Shown: positions 18,850 through 26,835, counted from the first letter of the stretch. The stretch: DNA of 64,000 nucleotides from VXYL01 sp965243175 (GCA_965243175.1 OZ251532.1:4030001-4094000), one strand, 5' to 3'. Notes: a model not told the origin generated them from the letters alone. Numbers and translations: made by a program.

Positions 18850-19969
18850 TCACGCCGCGTCCCGCCGCGAGGCCTTGAACGACTGCCGCCAGGGATGGTC
18901 CGGCGCCGGCTTCCAGCCAGTCCGCGCCGCCTGCGCCGCCTTGGCGGCGTCCACCCGCCCGCCGACGTCCTTCTCGTCCGCGACCGGAACCGCCGCCTCG
19001 CCTTCCCCGAGCACGCGGAACGCCAGCCGCCGGCCGCCGAGCAGCACCGCCACCGACCCGTCGTAGCCCTTGCACACCGTCACCGCCGCGCCGCGAAGCC
19101 GGCGGCCCTTCCTCTCGCCCGTCAGCTGGTGCTCGCGCCGCTCGAACTGGAACGTCAGGTTCTTCGACAGCTTGCGCACGTGGTGCTCGCTGAGGATCAG
19201 CGCCAGTTCGTCCGCGTCGTGGAGCACCGGACGGTGCGCGTCCTCCGCCTCCCGCGGCGCCGCCGCGAAGCGCCGGTTGTGCTCCGCCATGAACTCCGGC
19301 AGGTACGCGTTCGCCGCCTCCATGCCGTCGATGCCGCGCAGCCGCATCTCCTTCGCCAGCCGGTCCTGCAGCGTCCGGTTCGCCCGCTCCACCCGACCCT
19401 TCGCCTGCGGCGCGCGCGTGGATCGGCTCGATGTCCAGCGTCGCCAGCGCCCGCGTGAACTGCGTCGGCGCGCCCTCGCGGCCCTTCCGGTTCACGCGGA
19501 ACACGCCGTAGCGGTCCGAGCACGGCGACACCGGCCGGCCGTGCTCGGCGAGGTGCCCGCGCAGCGTCTCCATGTACGCCTCCGTCGTCTCCGCCGCGAA
19601 GAACCGCAGCGCCAGCAGCCGGCTCGTGGCGTCGTCGATGAACACGATCAGCGCGCAGCGCGGCCCGCGCCCCTCGAACCAGTCGTGCGGCGAACCGTCC
19701 ACCTGCACCAGCTCGCCGAGCCGCGGCCGGCGCTCGCGGCTCTGGTGGACCACCGCCTCCCGACGGCCCTTCGGACGCCACAGCCCGTCCTCCGCCATCC
19801 ACTTCCGCAGCGTCTCCCGCGACACCGACACCCCGTGCCTCTCCAGCAGCTTCTCCGCCGCGAACGTCGGCCCGAAGTCCGCGTAGTGCTCCCGAACCAG
19901 CCGCAGCGCCTCCCGCCGCGCCTCCTCGCTCCCGCGAAAAGGCAACACCCTAAAGTCCAAAGGGGACAT
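18850..19969 (-). pseudogene. ISNCY-family DDE transposase, frameshifted and N-terminally short
   Basis: The first frame (MSPLDFRVLPFRGSEEARRE...) covers HYADFGPTFAAEKLLERHGV, SRETLRKWMAEDGLWRP, LGELVQVDGSPHDWFEGRGP (first catalytic Asp) and LIVFIDDATSRLLALRFF, up to TLDIEPIHARA. The continuation (VERANRTLQDRLAKEMRLRG, with the catalytic Glu region, to 18850) is in another frame. One missing base near 19410 (expected ...RAPQAKGRVERAN) explains this. The helix-turn-helix segment that normally precedes the visible N-terminus is absent. Both defects suggest an inactive transposase. Confidence 0.85.
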
Positions 19970-20076
19970 CTCTAACTTGCGCAAAGGGGACATTACGGTC
20001 TTGCGCTAACAGGGGTGTTTGGGCCATGATTTCGGCGACCGTGCGGAGACGACTCCCAAGCACTACACTCGCCGCC

Positions 20077-20151
20077 ATGAGCATCCATCCGTGGCCGAAC
20101 GGCCCCGCGCGGCCAGCGCCGCGAGCGCGTTGTGCGCGCATGACGCCGTGA
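20077..20151 (+). CDS. Short frame overlapping the Rieske start by GTGA (copy 2)
   Basis: A 24-codon frame (MSIHPWPNGPARPAPRARC...) whose TGA at 20149-20151 overlaps GTG 20148 of the Rieske gene, as in unit 1. The conserved overlap is compatible with translational coupling; no function is recognised for the peptide. Confidence 0.3.
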   Translation: MSIHPWPNGPARPAPRARCARMTP

Positions 20152-20693
20152 ACCGCCGCCGCCTGATCGCCGCGAGCGGCGGCGTCGCCCTTGCGTTGGA
20201 AGCGGTCGCGGCCAAGCCGACGCGCATGAAGCCGCAACCGGGCGACCTCCTGGCGCATGCCTTCGGCGATCGCGCCGGCGAGTTGATCTCGCCGGAGGAC
20301 GTGGGCGCGGAACCGCTTTCGGCGTTTCCGCTGGACGCCGCGATTCGCCTCGTGCGCGACGGTTCGCTGCACAACCAGCTGCTCGTCGTGCGCGTGGATT
20401 CCGCTGCCGTGAACGGCAAGGCGCGCGACTACCTCGTCGAAGCGGACGGCGCGGCGTTCATCGTCTACTCAGCCGCCTGCACCCACACCGGCTGCGAAGT
20501 GAACGGCTGGAACAGCGCGTCGCGGCGCTTGGTCTGCCCTTGCCACCGCTCGGAGTTCGATGTCCACGCCGCCGCCGCGGTGGTGAACGGGCCAGCGCCG
20601 AGACCGCTCGCGATGCTGAAGACGGAACTGCTCGACGGCAACTTCCGCGTCGTCGGCCAGTTCTCGCGGCGGGTGGGGCCGGAACCGCCCTAG
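20148..20693 (+). CDS. Rieske [2Fe-2S] protein with Tat-type signal, most complete copy
   Basis: 181 residues from GTG 20148. The N-terminus MNRRRLIAASGGVALALEAVA is a twin-arginine signal, so the protein is likely exported folded with its cluster. Ligands are C111 and H113 in CTHTGC and C130 and H133 in CPCHRS, with C116 and C132 forming the usual disulfide; the residue after H133 is Arg instead of the common Gly. Between the signal and the cluster domain lies MKPQPGDLLAHAFGDRAGELI...PLDAAIRLVRDG. It may donate or accept electrons for an unidentified periplasmic partner. Its repeated placement opposite the peptide genes may or may not be functional. It ends 56 bases before abiEi. Confidence 0.82.
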   Translation: MNRRRLIAASGGVALALEAVAAKPTRMKPQPGDLLAHAFGDRAGELISPEDVGAEPLSAFPLDAAIRLVRDGSLHNQLLVVRVDSAAVNGKARDYLVEADGAAFIVYSAACTHTGCEVNGWNSASRRLVCPCHRSEFDVHAAAAVVNGPAPRPLAMLKTELLDGNFRVVGQFSRRVGPEPP

Positions 20694-20749
20694 CTCCATT
20701 GCTTTCCCGTTCTATTGCAGAAACCGGACATGCACGATAAGTTATCGCC

Positions 20750-21303
20750 ATGGATTTCCGCGAACTGGTGGCCACGGTCGGCAACGAGCCGGTGTTCGAG
20801 ACCGGTCTGCTGCTGGCCGGGCGAAACGGCCCGGACGCCGTGCGTCGGCAGCTCTCGCGCTGGACTCGCAGCGGGCGGACGATCCAGCTGCGGCGTGGTC
20901 TCTACGCGCTGGCGCCGCCTTGGCAGCGTCGCCGTCCGCACCCTTTCCTGATCGCCAACCGGATCGCGCCCGGCTCGTACGTCAGCGGCTTGAGCGCCCT
21001 CGCCTTCGCGCACGCGATTCCCGAATACGTGGCGGAGACCACCAGCGTCGGCCCTGGTCGCCCGCACATTCGAGAATCCCCTTGCGGGCGGTTCTCGTTT
21101 CGCCACCTGAAGCCGCGCTTGCGGTTCGGCTATCGCGCCGTGGCGCTGGGAGACGACCAGCAAGCCTTCGTCGCCGCGCCGGAGAAGGCGCTGCTCGATC
21201 TCGTCCACCTGCACCCCTGCGGCGACCAGTGCGCGTATCTGGCCGAACTTCGCCTGGACTACGACGCGCTCCGCCTGCCGACGCTCGCCGACTTCGCCGC
21301 TCG
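20750..21303 (+). pseudogene. abiEi, unit 2 copy, 3' end replaced by antisense glyA
   Basis: This is identical in layout to the intact gene at 22649-23284 through TLADFAAR, then runs into antisense glyA sequence (PRRRCGQAGRDC...) and stays open to 21517. The native C-terminus and the coupled abiEii toxin are missing. The N-terminal DNA-binding region is whole, so a repressor-like product could still be made. Confidence 0.8.
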
Positions 21304-21383
21304 ACCTCGGCGTCGTTGCGGGCAAGCAGGGCGCGATTGCGGCTGGCGGCGCCGAACTCGGCACCTTCGAGGGATGTTGGCAT
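21304..21383 (-). pseudogene. glyA 5' fragment (unit 3 start)
   Basis: The second relic of the glyA start, with the ATG equivalent at 21383. The flanking sequence continues with the same intergenic segment that follows the real glyA start, more diverged than in unit 2. Confidence 0.85.
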
Positions 21384-21513
21384 GGGCAGTGTGCTCGGCG
21401 ACGGGATGGCTGGACTTCCCAAGGACGGCACCTAATTCCGCGATGAGCCAAGTTTGCGACGAACACGAAGCCTGCGGCGGCTTCACCCGCCGAACGCACC
21501 CTTGCCGTGCGCC

Positions 21514-21780
21514 TTAGGCAGTGGCAGGCTGATAGCTCTTGTTTTTCGCTTGGGAGGTTGGCGGCAGCGACTCATTCTCGTGTGCTTCGGTCTTGCCGTT
21601 CGGAGCGCCGTGGCTCTCGATCACGTCGGTGAGGATGTAGAAGGTGGGCCTGCGCCAGGGCTTCTTCGCGGGCGCTTCGCCCGCATCGTGTTCGCTCGAC
21701 GCGCTAGCCACGGCAGGGCTCCCGCTCGATGCGCCACTGTCTGGGGGGGGGGGGGGGGGGGAATTCTGCGAATCTGTCAC
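21514..21780 (-). CDS. Lasso/RiPP precursor-like peptide, copy C (frame open, ON)
   Basis: 88 residues from GTG 21780 (VTDSQNS), with proline codons from a 19-C tract, then DSGASSGSPAVASASSEHD and the conserved KKPWRRPTFYILTDVIESHG. The stretch after this differs from copies A and B: APNGKTEAHENESLPPTSQ, ending SYQPATA. The leader-like half is thus conserved while the C-terminal half has diverged, as expected for a precursor family with conserved recognition sequence and variable product. Gly-Ala-Pro replaces Gly-Gly-Pro at the proposed boundary. No modifying enzymes are seen; function is inferred only from the pattern. Confidence 0.5.
   Translation of the reverse strand: MTDSQNSPPPPPPDSGASSGSPAVASASSEHDAGEAPAKKPWRRPTFYILTDVIESHGAPNGKTEAHENESLPPTSQAKNKSYQPATA
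21743..21761. repeat. Homopolymer tract, 19 G, copy C
   Basis: Poly-G with the shared right flank GAATTCTGCGA but a different left flank (CACTGTCT instead of CACC), which compensates so that 19 bases leave the peptide frame open. Confidence 0.85.
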
Positions 21781-22042
21781 TTTTCCTAGTCTCCCTACGT
21801 TCAGCTCAGTCAACTCGGTACGCCCGCCGCCCGAGAGCGGATGTCGTTCACACAAGTGCCCTCCATCCGTCCGGGACGTGTTCTTGCTCCAGCGTCGTCC
21901 CTCGACATCAGAGCGGGCACCGTACTTGACGGCGGAGCTTGCCTGCGCGAGACACCCGCTGTCAAGGGGTGTTGGGCCATGATTCGGCGACCGTGCGGAG
22001 ACAGCCCCCAAGCACTACGCTCGCCGCCATGTTCATCCATCC

Positions 22043-22639
22043 GTGGCCGAACGGCCCCGCGCGGCCAACACCGCGAGCGGCGCCGCCGCCCTCGCGTTGG
22101 ATGCGGTCGCGGCCAAGCCGACGCGCATGAAGCCGCAGCCGGGCGACCTCCTGGCGCATGCCTTCGGCGATCGCGCCGGCGAGTTGATCTCGCCAGAGGA
22201 CGTGGGCGCGGAACCGCTCTCGGCGTTTCCGCTGGACGCCGCGATTCGCCTCGTGCGCGACGGTTCGCTGCACAACCAGCTGCTCGTCGTGCGCGTCGAT
22301 GCCGCCGCGGTGAACGGCAAGGCGCGCGACTACCTCGTCGAAGCGGACGGCGCGGCGTTCATCGTCTACTCCGCCGCCTGCACCCACACCGGCTGCGAAG
22401 TGAACGGCTGGAACAGCGCGTCGCGGCGCTTGGTCTGCCCTTGCCACGGCTCGGAGTTCGATGTTCACGCCGCGGCCGCTGTGGTGAACGGGCCGGCGCC
22501 GAGACCGCTGGCGATGCTGAAGACGGAACTGCTCGACGGCAACTTCCGCGTCGTCGGCAAGTTCTCGCGCCGGGTGGGGCCGGAACCCGCCGTAGCCCCA
22601 ACGCGCCAATTCATTGCAGAAACCGGACATACACGATAA
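22043..22639 (+). pseudogene. Rieske protein, copy 3, signal peptide deleted
   Basis: The cluster domain is intact (CTHTGC and CPCHGS), and the C-terminus reads NFRVVGKFSRRVGPEPAVAP. The segment encoding the twin-arginine signal and the coupling junction is deleted: the sequence passes from the RPRAAN region straight to ASGAAALALDAVAAKP. No clear start with an export signal remains; an ATG at 22043 gives 198 residues. If made, it would stay in the cytoplasm. Considered a decayed copy. Confidence 0.65.
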
Positions 22640-22648
22640 GTTACCGTC

Positions 22649-23284
22649 ATGGATTTCCGCGAACTGGTGGCCACGGTCGGCGACGAGCCGGTGTTCGAGA
22701 CCGGTCTGCTGCTGGCCGGGCGAAGCGACCCGGACGCCGTGCGTCGGCAGCTTTCGCGCTGGACCCGCAGCGGGCGGACGATCCAACTCCGCCGTGGTCT
22801 CTACGCGCTGGCGCCGCCTTGGCAGCGCCGCCATCCGCACCCTTTCCTGATCGCCAACCGGATCGCACCCGGCTCGTACGTCAGCGGCTTGAGCGCCCTC
22901 GCCTTCGCGCACGCGATTCCCGAATACGTGGCGGAGACCACCAGCGTCGGCCCTGGTCGCCCGCACATCCGAGAGTCCCCTTGCGGGCGGTTCTCATTCC
23001 GCCACCTGAAGCCGCGCTTGCGCTTCGGCTATCGCGCCGTGGCGCTGGGTGACGACCAGCAAGCCTTCGTCGCCACGCCGGAGAAAGCACTGCTCGATCT
23101 CGTCCACCTGCACCCCGGCGGCGACCAGTGCGCGTATCTGGCCGAACTTCGACTGGACTACGACGCGCTCCGCCTGCCGACGCTCGCCGACTTCGCCGCT
23201 CGCAGCGCATCGCCCAAGCTGACACGAGCCGCGCAGCGCATCTGCCGCATGGCGCAGCGACTGCCGCCCTACCGCGCGCTGTGA
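22649..23284 (+). CDS. abiEi: AbiEi-family antitoxin (type IV toxin-antitoxin), intact
   Basis: 211 residues from ATG 22649. The N-terminal winged-helix antitoxin domain reads MDFRELVATVGDEPVFETGLLLAG, then RRQLSRWTRSGRTIQLRRGLYAL, followed by IANRIAPGSYVSGLSALAFAHAIPE and the C-terminal region ending RICRMAQRLPPYRAL. AbiEi represses its operon and blocks AbiEii activity without stable complex formation (known for the family). A sequence conserved in units 2 and 3 just before the ATG (TTGCAG ... TAAGTT, 17-base spacing) may be the promoter. The stop overlaps the abiEii GTG. Confidence 0.9.
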   Translation: MDFRELVATVGDEPVFETGLLLAGRSDPDAVRRQLSRWTRSGRTIQLRRGLYALAPPWQRRHPHPFLIANRIAPGSYVSGLSALAFAHAIPEYVAETTSVGPGRPHIRESPCGRFSFRHLKPRLRFGYRAVALGDDQQAFVATPEKALLDLVHLHPGGDQCAYLAELRLDYDALRLPTLADFAARSASPKLTRAAQRICRMAQRLPPYRAL

Positions 23285-24081
23285 AGGACCACTTGCAGGC
23301 GTTGGTGCGCGAGTCGGCGCCGTTGCCGGCGCGCAACCTCGCCAGGGAGTATCTGCAAAGCCGCATCCTCGCCGCCATGCAGGGCACCGGCGCGACCATG
23401 GCGCTCGCGTTTCAGGGCGGCACCTGCTTGCGCTTTCTGTTCGCCCTGCCGCGCTACTCCGAAGATCTGGACTTCGCCTTGGAAGGCGATCGGCGGCGCT
23501 ACAGCTTGTCCGACTACATGAAGGCGATGCGCTCGATGTTGGCGCGAGAGAACTTCCATGTGGAGCTGCGCATCAGGGAACATCGCGCGGTCCACAGCGG
23601 CTGGGTGCGATTTCCCGGCCTGCTGCACGAAATCGGCTTGTCTCCCCATCGCGACGAAGTGTTCGCCATCAAGCTCGAAGTCGACACCAACCCGCCGCGA
23701 GGCGCCGCCACGGACGTCTCGCTGGTGCGCCGCCACGCCACGTTGCGGCTTCTGCACCACGACCGGGCGACGCTGTTGGCGGGCAAGCTGCACGCCGTGC
23801 TGCAGAGGGGCTACACCAAGGGCCGCGACCTCTACGACTTGATCTGGTACTTGAGCGACCGCGAGTGGCCGCCGCCCAACTTCGAGATGCTCAATGCCGC
23901 GCTCGAACAGAGCGACTGGCGGGGCGCCGCGATGACGCCAGCGAACTGGCGAGACGTCGTCCGAGAGCGCCTCGACCATTTCGACTGGCGACGCGCCGCC
24001 GAAGACGTGCGCCCCTTCCTCGAACACGCCGCCGACATCGCCTTGGTGACGAAGGAGAACGCGCGCCGGTTGCTGGCTTGA
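23281..24081 (+). CDS. abiEii: AbiEii nucleotidyltransferase toxin
   Basis: 266 residues from GTG 23281, overlapping the abiEi stop by GTGA. The nucleotidyltransferase core is FQGGTCLRFLFALPRYSEDLDFAL (Gly-Gly-Thr, then Ser-x-Asp-Leu-Asp). Later LLAGKLHAVLQRGYTKGRDLYDLIWYL is typical of the AbiEii/AbiGii group. Such toxins modify tRNA or related targets by nucleotide transfer, causing reversible growth arrest and phage abortive infection. Only this one full toxin gene exists beside three antitoxin-derived copies. Confidence 0.92.
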   Translation: MKDHLQALVRESAPLPARNLAREYLQSRILAAMQGTGATMALAFQGGTCLRFLFALPRYSEDLDFALEGDRRRYSLSDYMKAMRSMLARENFHVELRIREHRAVHSGWVRFPGLLHEIGLSPHRDEVFAIKLEVDTNPPRGAATDVSLVRRHATLRLLHHDRATLLAGKLHAVLQRGYTKGRDLYDLIWYLSDREWPPPNFEMLNAALEQSDWRGAAMTPANWRDVVRERLDHFDWRRAAEDVRPFLEHAADIALVTKENARRLLA

Positions 24082-24163
24082 GCCTTCGCGTCCGCTTGCC
24101 GATGCAACGTCAATCCGCCATGCTCGACGCTTCGAGGGGGGATGAATGGAAAGGAGAGGGGCC

Positions 24164-25864
24164 ATGCGGAATCCGGCGGCTGCGTTCGCGATTGTCGGTT
24201 TGGTCTTCGCGGCCTGCACCGGGGGGGCCGAGTACGCGCCGGTCACCGACGAGCGGCTGGCGGATCCGGAGGCGGAGAACTGGCTGATGTATCGGGGCAC
24301 CTACGATGCCCACGGCTACAGCCCGCTGGATCAGATCAACGCGGAGAACGTCGCCAGCCTGAAGCCGCTGTGGACGTTCTCCACCGGGCTGCGGGAAGGC
24401 CATCAGGCGCCGCCGGTGGTGAACGACGGCGCCATGTTCGTCACCACGCCGCAGAACCATGTGCTGGCGCTGGACGCGGCGACCGGCGAGCAGCGCTGGC
24501 GCTATCGGCGCGACCTGCCGGAAGACCTCTCGCAGATGCACCCCACCAATCGCGGCGTCGCGCTGTACGGCGAACTCGTCTACATGGCCACCGCGGACTG
24601 CTATCTGGTGGCGCTGAACGCGACGACCGGCGAAGTCGTGTGGGAAGCCGAGGTGGAAGACTACGGCCGCGGCTACTACATGACGCTGGCGCCCTTGGCC
24701 GCCGAGGGCAAAGTGATGGTGGGCGTTTCCGGCGGCGAGTTCGGCATCCGCGGCTTCGTGGCCGCATTCGATGCGGCGAGCGGCGAACCGGCGTGGAAGG
24801 CGTACACCATCCCTTCGCCGGGGGAACCCGGCAGCGAATCCTGGCCCGGCGACTCCTGGAAGACCGGCGGCGTGCCGGTGTGGATCACCGGCGCCTACGA
24901 ACCGGCCACCGGAATCAGCTACTGGGGAACGGGCAACGGCGGGCCGTGGACGGGCGATGCGCGCGCCGGCGACAACCTCTACGCCACCTCCGTCATCGCC
25001 CTGGACGTCCACAGCGGCGAAATGCGCGGCCACCACCAGTACCACTGGAACGACTCCTGGGACTGGGACGAAGTCTCCGCGCCGCTGCTCATCGACTTCG
25101 ACCGCGCCGGCAGGACCATCGCCGGCCTCGTCCACCCGGGGCGCAACGGCTATCTGTGGTTTCTGGAACGGCAGGACGCTGGCGGCATCGGCTTCGTGGA
25201 CGCCAAGCCCTACGTGAAGCAGGACGTCTTCACCGCCATCGACCCGGAAACGGGTCGCCCCACCTACGACGAAACGAAGAAGCCGCGCATCGGCCAGCCG
25301 GCCACCTTCTGCCCCTCCCACTGGGGCGGCAAGGACTGGCCACCGGCCGCGTTCTCGCCGCGCACACGGCTGCTCTACGTGCCGGCCAACGACAACGTCT
25401 GCGCGACCTTGGGCGGCGTCGCCGAGGAATACCGCCCCGGGCGCACCTTCATGGGCGCGGACAACGAGACCTTCACCCTCGTCGTGGCCGACGACGCGCC
25501 TTCCATCGGCGAACTCCAGGCGTGGAACGTGGACACCTTCGAGGAAGTCTGGACGGTGCCTTTCGCCGGCCACAACTGGGGGCCGGTGCTGGCCACGGCT
25601 GGCGACGTGGTGTTCATGGGCGGCACCAGCGACCGCTACTTCCGCGCCTTCGACGCCAAGACCGGCGCCGAACTCTGGCGCCAGCGCACCAACTCCGGCA
25701 TCACCGGCGTGCCGTCGTCCTACGCCGTGGACGGCAAGCAGTACATCGCCGTGCTGGCCGGCTGGGGGGTGGACGCGGAACGTCAGCAGGACGCCTTCCG
25801 CGTCCTCGGCGTCACGGACAAGGTGGTGCCCCAGGGCGGCGTGCTGTGGGTGTTCGGGCTGTGA
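24164..25864 (+). CDS. PQQ-dependent (quinoprotein) alcohol dehydrogenase, lanthanide-type motif, lipoprotein
   Basis: 566 residues from ATG 24164 (AAGGAG seven bases upstream). The signal peptide ends in the lipobox VFAAC, placing the enzyme in the periplasm on a membrane. It is an eight-bladed propeller with repeated tryptophan-docking segments (ALDAATGEQRWRY, ALNATTGEVVWEAE, AFDAKTGAELWRQ). The catalytic Asp is D300 in WDWDEV. D302, two residues later, is the extra acidic ligand found in lanthanide-dependent XoxF/ExaF enzymes and replaced by Ala in Ca-dependent MxaF. It should oxidise a primary alcohol; the substrate is unknown. No PQQ synthesis or cytochrome gene is nearby. The PhyH gene follows within 30 bases. 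Confidence 0.87.
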   Translation: MRNPAAAFAIVGLVFAACTGGAEYAPVTDERLADPEAENWLMYRGTYDAHGYSPLDQINAENVASLKPLWTFSTGLREGHQAPPVVNDGAMFVTTPQNHVLALDAATGEQRWRYRRDLPEDLSQMHPTNRGVALYGELVYMATADCYLVALNATTGEVVWEAEVEDYGRGYYMTLAPLAAEGKVMVGVSGGEFGIRGFVAAFDAASGEPAWKAYTIPSPGEPGSESWPGDSWKTGGVPVWITGAYEPATGISYWGTGNGGPWTGDARAGDNLYATSVIALDVHSGEMRGHHQYHWNDSWDWDEVSAPLLIDFDRAGRTIAGLVHPGRNGYLWFLERQDAGGIGFVDAKPYVKQDVFTAIDPETGRPTYDETKKPRIGQPATFCPSHWGGKDWPPAAFSPRTRLLYVPANDNVCATLGGVAEEYRPGRTFMGADNETFTLVVADDAPSIGELQAWNVDTFEEVWTVPFAGHNWGPVLATAGDVVFMGGTSDRYFRAFDAKTGAELWRQRTNSGITGVPSSYAVDGKQYIAVLAGWGVDAERQQDAFRVLGVTDKVVPQGGVLWVFGL

Positions 25865-25890
25865 AGGCGCAACGCCGCGAGGACCAGGCC

Positions 25891-26733
25891 ATGGACGAAG
25901 CGACCGAACTGCGCAACTACCTCTACGATCTGCAGGGCTACCTCGTCATCGAGGACGTGCTCGACGCGGAGCAGGTGGCGACGTTGAACGCGATTCTGGA
26001 CGAACGCCTGCCGGAAATTCCCGAGGACTGGCAGGAACGGCGCAAGGACGATCCGCGCGGCCCCTACGGCACCTATCGTTTCGGCACCGCGGGCGGCTCC
26101 CACGAGACGAATCCCGGCTTCCTCGGCTGGGGCCAGCCGTTCGTCGACTTGATGGATCATCCGGTGACGATGGCGGTGATGCGCAATCAGCTTGGCGACT
26201 GCTTCCGCCTAGACCGCATCTTCGGCATGAGAATGCGCCCCGGCATGCCGAGCGGACGCCTGCACTCGGACTACGGCGCCTCGGAACCGTTCACCCGCGC
26301 CGAACCCGGCAAGTTCTACCCGCAACCGGCGTTCCAAGCGCTGCACGGCTTCGGCGTGGCCGCGTTCAATCTCACCGACAGCGGGCCGGAAACCGGCGGC
26401 CTGTGCTGCATTCCCGGCAGCCACAACAGCCACATCAAGCTGCCGCGGCAAATCCGCGAGGGCGAGTACGACGACGTGGTGGTGGTGCCGAAAGCCCCCG
26501 CCGGCAGCCTCACCATCTTCAGCGAAGCCACCACCCACGGCACCATGCGCTGGAAGGCGAACCACGAACGCCGCAGCCTGCTCTACAAGTACTGCGCTTC
26601 GCAGCTCACTTGGTCGCGGGCGCGGGTGACGCCGCCGCCCGGCGTCGAACTCACCAAGCGGCAGGAGCTGCTGCTGGCGGAACCGGCCGGAGCGCACTGG
26701 TTCTTTCCGTCGCTGTTCGAGGATGGTGATTGA
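25891..26733 (+). CDS. Phytanoyl-CoA dioxygenase (PhyH) family protein
   Basis: 280 residues from ATG 25891; a GTG at 25861 overlapping the previous stop is an alternative. This is an Fe(II)/2-oxoglutarate-type oxygenase: RLHSDYG supplies the His-x-Asp pair, the distal His is in SEATTHGTMRW, and the Arg that binds 2-oxoglutarate is likely in NHERRSLLYKY. The N-terminus LYDLQGYLVIEDVLDAEQV is family-typical. PhyH proteins hydroxylate lipids or other small molecules; the substrate here is unknown. Tight spacing suggests co-transcription with the quinoprotein dehydrogenase, so both may act on one catabolic substrate. Confidence 0.85.
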   Translation: MDEATELRNYLYDLQGYLVIEDVLDAEQVATLNAILDERLPEIPEDWQERRKDDPRGPYGTYRFGTAGGSHETNPGFLGWGQPFVDLMDHPVTMAVMRNQLGDCFRLDRIFGMRMRPGMPSGRLHSDYGASEPFTRAEPGKFYPQPAFQALHGFGVAAFNLTDSGPETGGLCCIPGSHNSHIKLPRQIREGEYDDVVVVPKAPAGSLTIFSEATTHGTMRWKANHERRSLLYKYCASQLTWSRARVTPPPGVELTKRQELLLAEPAGAHWFFPSLFEDGD

Positions 26734-26835
26734 GCTTGAAGCATGGCAGCAGCACCTCCGGTCGCGCGGGTCGCCCTAGGAGCGCATGTGACCGACCGGT
26801 CACCGCTCCCTCTCCGTCTCGATCTTCCCTGCCGC

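Larger units (their letters stand above)
17420..20011. mobile_element. ISNCY-family insertion sequence (with nested ISAs1)
   Basis: The flanks carry an identical 16-base direct repeat GGGGTGTTTGGGCCAT (17404-17419 and 20012-20027), and units 1 and 3 have an uninterrupted equivalent. The element ends are related inverted repeats: the left reads inward TGT, then after the nested element CAACGCAAAG and ATGTCCCCTT; the right reads inward TGTTAGCGCAAG and ATGTCCCCTT. The transposase on the minus strand is frameshifted and lacks the usual N-terminal helix-turn-helix region, so the copy is probably inactive. Confidence 0.75.
16728..21303. repeat. Tandem unit 2, interrupted by nested insertion sequences
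   Basis: Same order as unit 1: glyA fragment, peptide gene B, divergent region, Rieske copy 2, abiEi lacking its 3' end. Removing the insertion (17420-20011 plus its 16-base target copy) leaves about 1.97 kb. Its right junction (GCCGCTCGACCTCGG, 21301-21303) is identical to that of unit 1, so the copies arose from one original join followed by homologous expansion. Confidence 0.85.
21304..23204. repeat. Tandem unit 3 (ancestral right end, adjoining intact abiE)
   Basis: About 1.9 kb containing the glyA fragment, peptide gene C, a divergent region, Rieske copy 3 and abiEi, which here continues past the duplicated part into its native end and abiEii. It is the most diverged unit in the peptide gene, so it is probably the oldest neighbour of abiEii. 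Confidence 0.82.

Noticed and set aside
18850..19969. Programmed frameshift in the ISNCY transposase
   Set aside because: No slippery heptamer is evident at the break and the N-terminus is also missing, so decay is the simpler explanation.
15373..21780. Complete lasso peptide cluster
   Set aside because: No asparagine-synthetase-like cyclase, transglutaminase-like protease or RRE protein is present in the window, so only the precursor-like pattern can be claimed.
15155..23204. CRISPR array
   Set aside because: Repeats are of kilobase scale with coding content; no short regularly spaced repeats or cas genes are present anywhere in the window.
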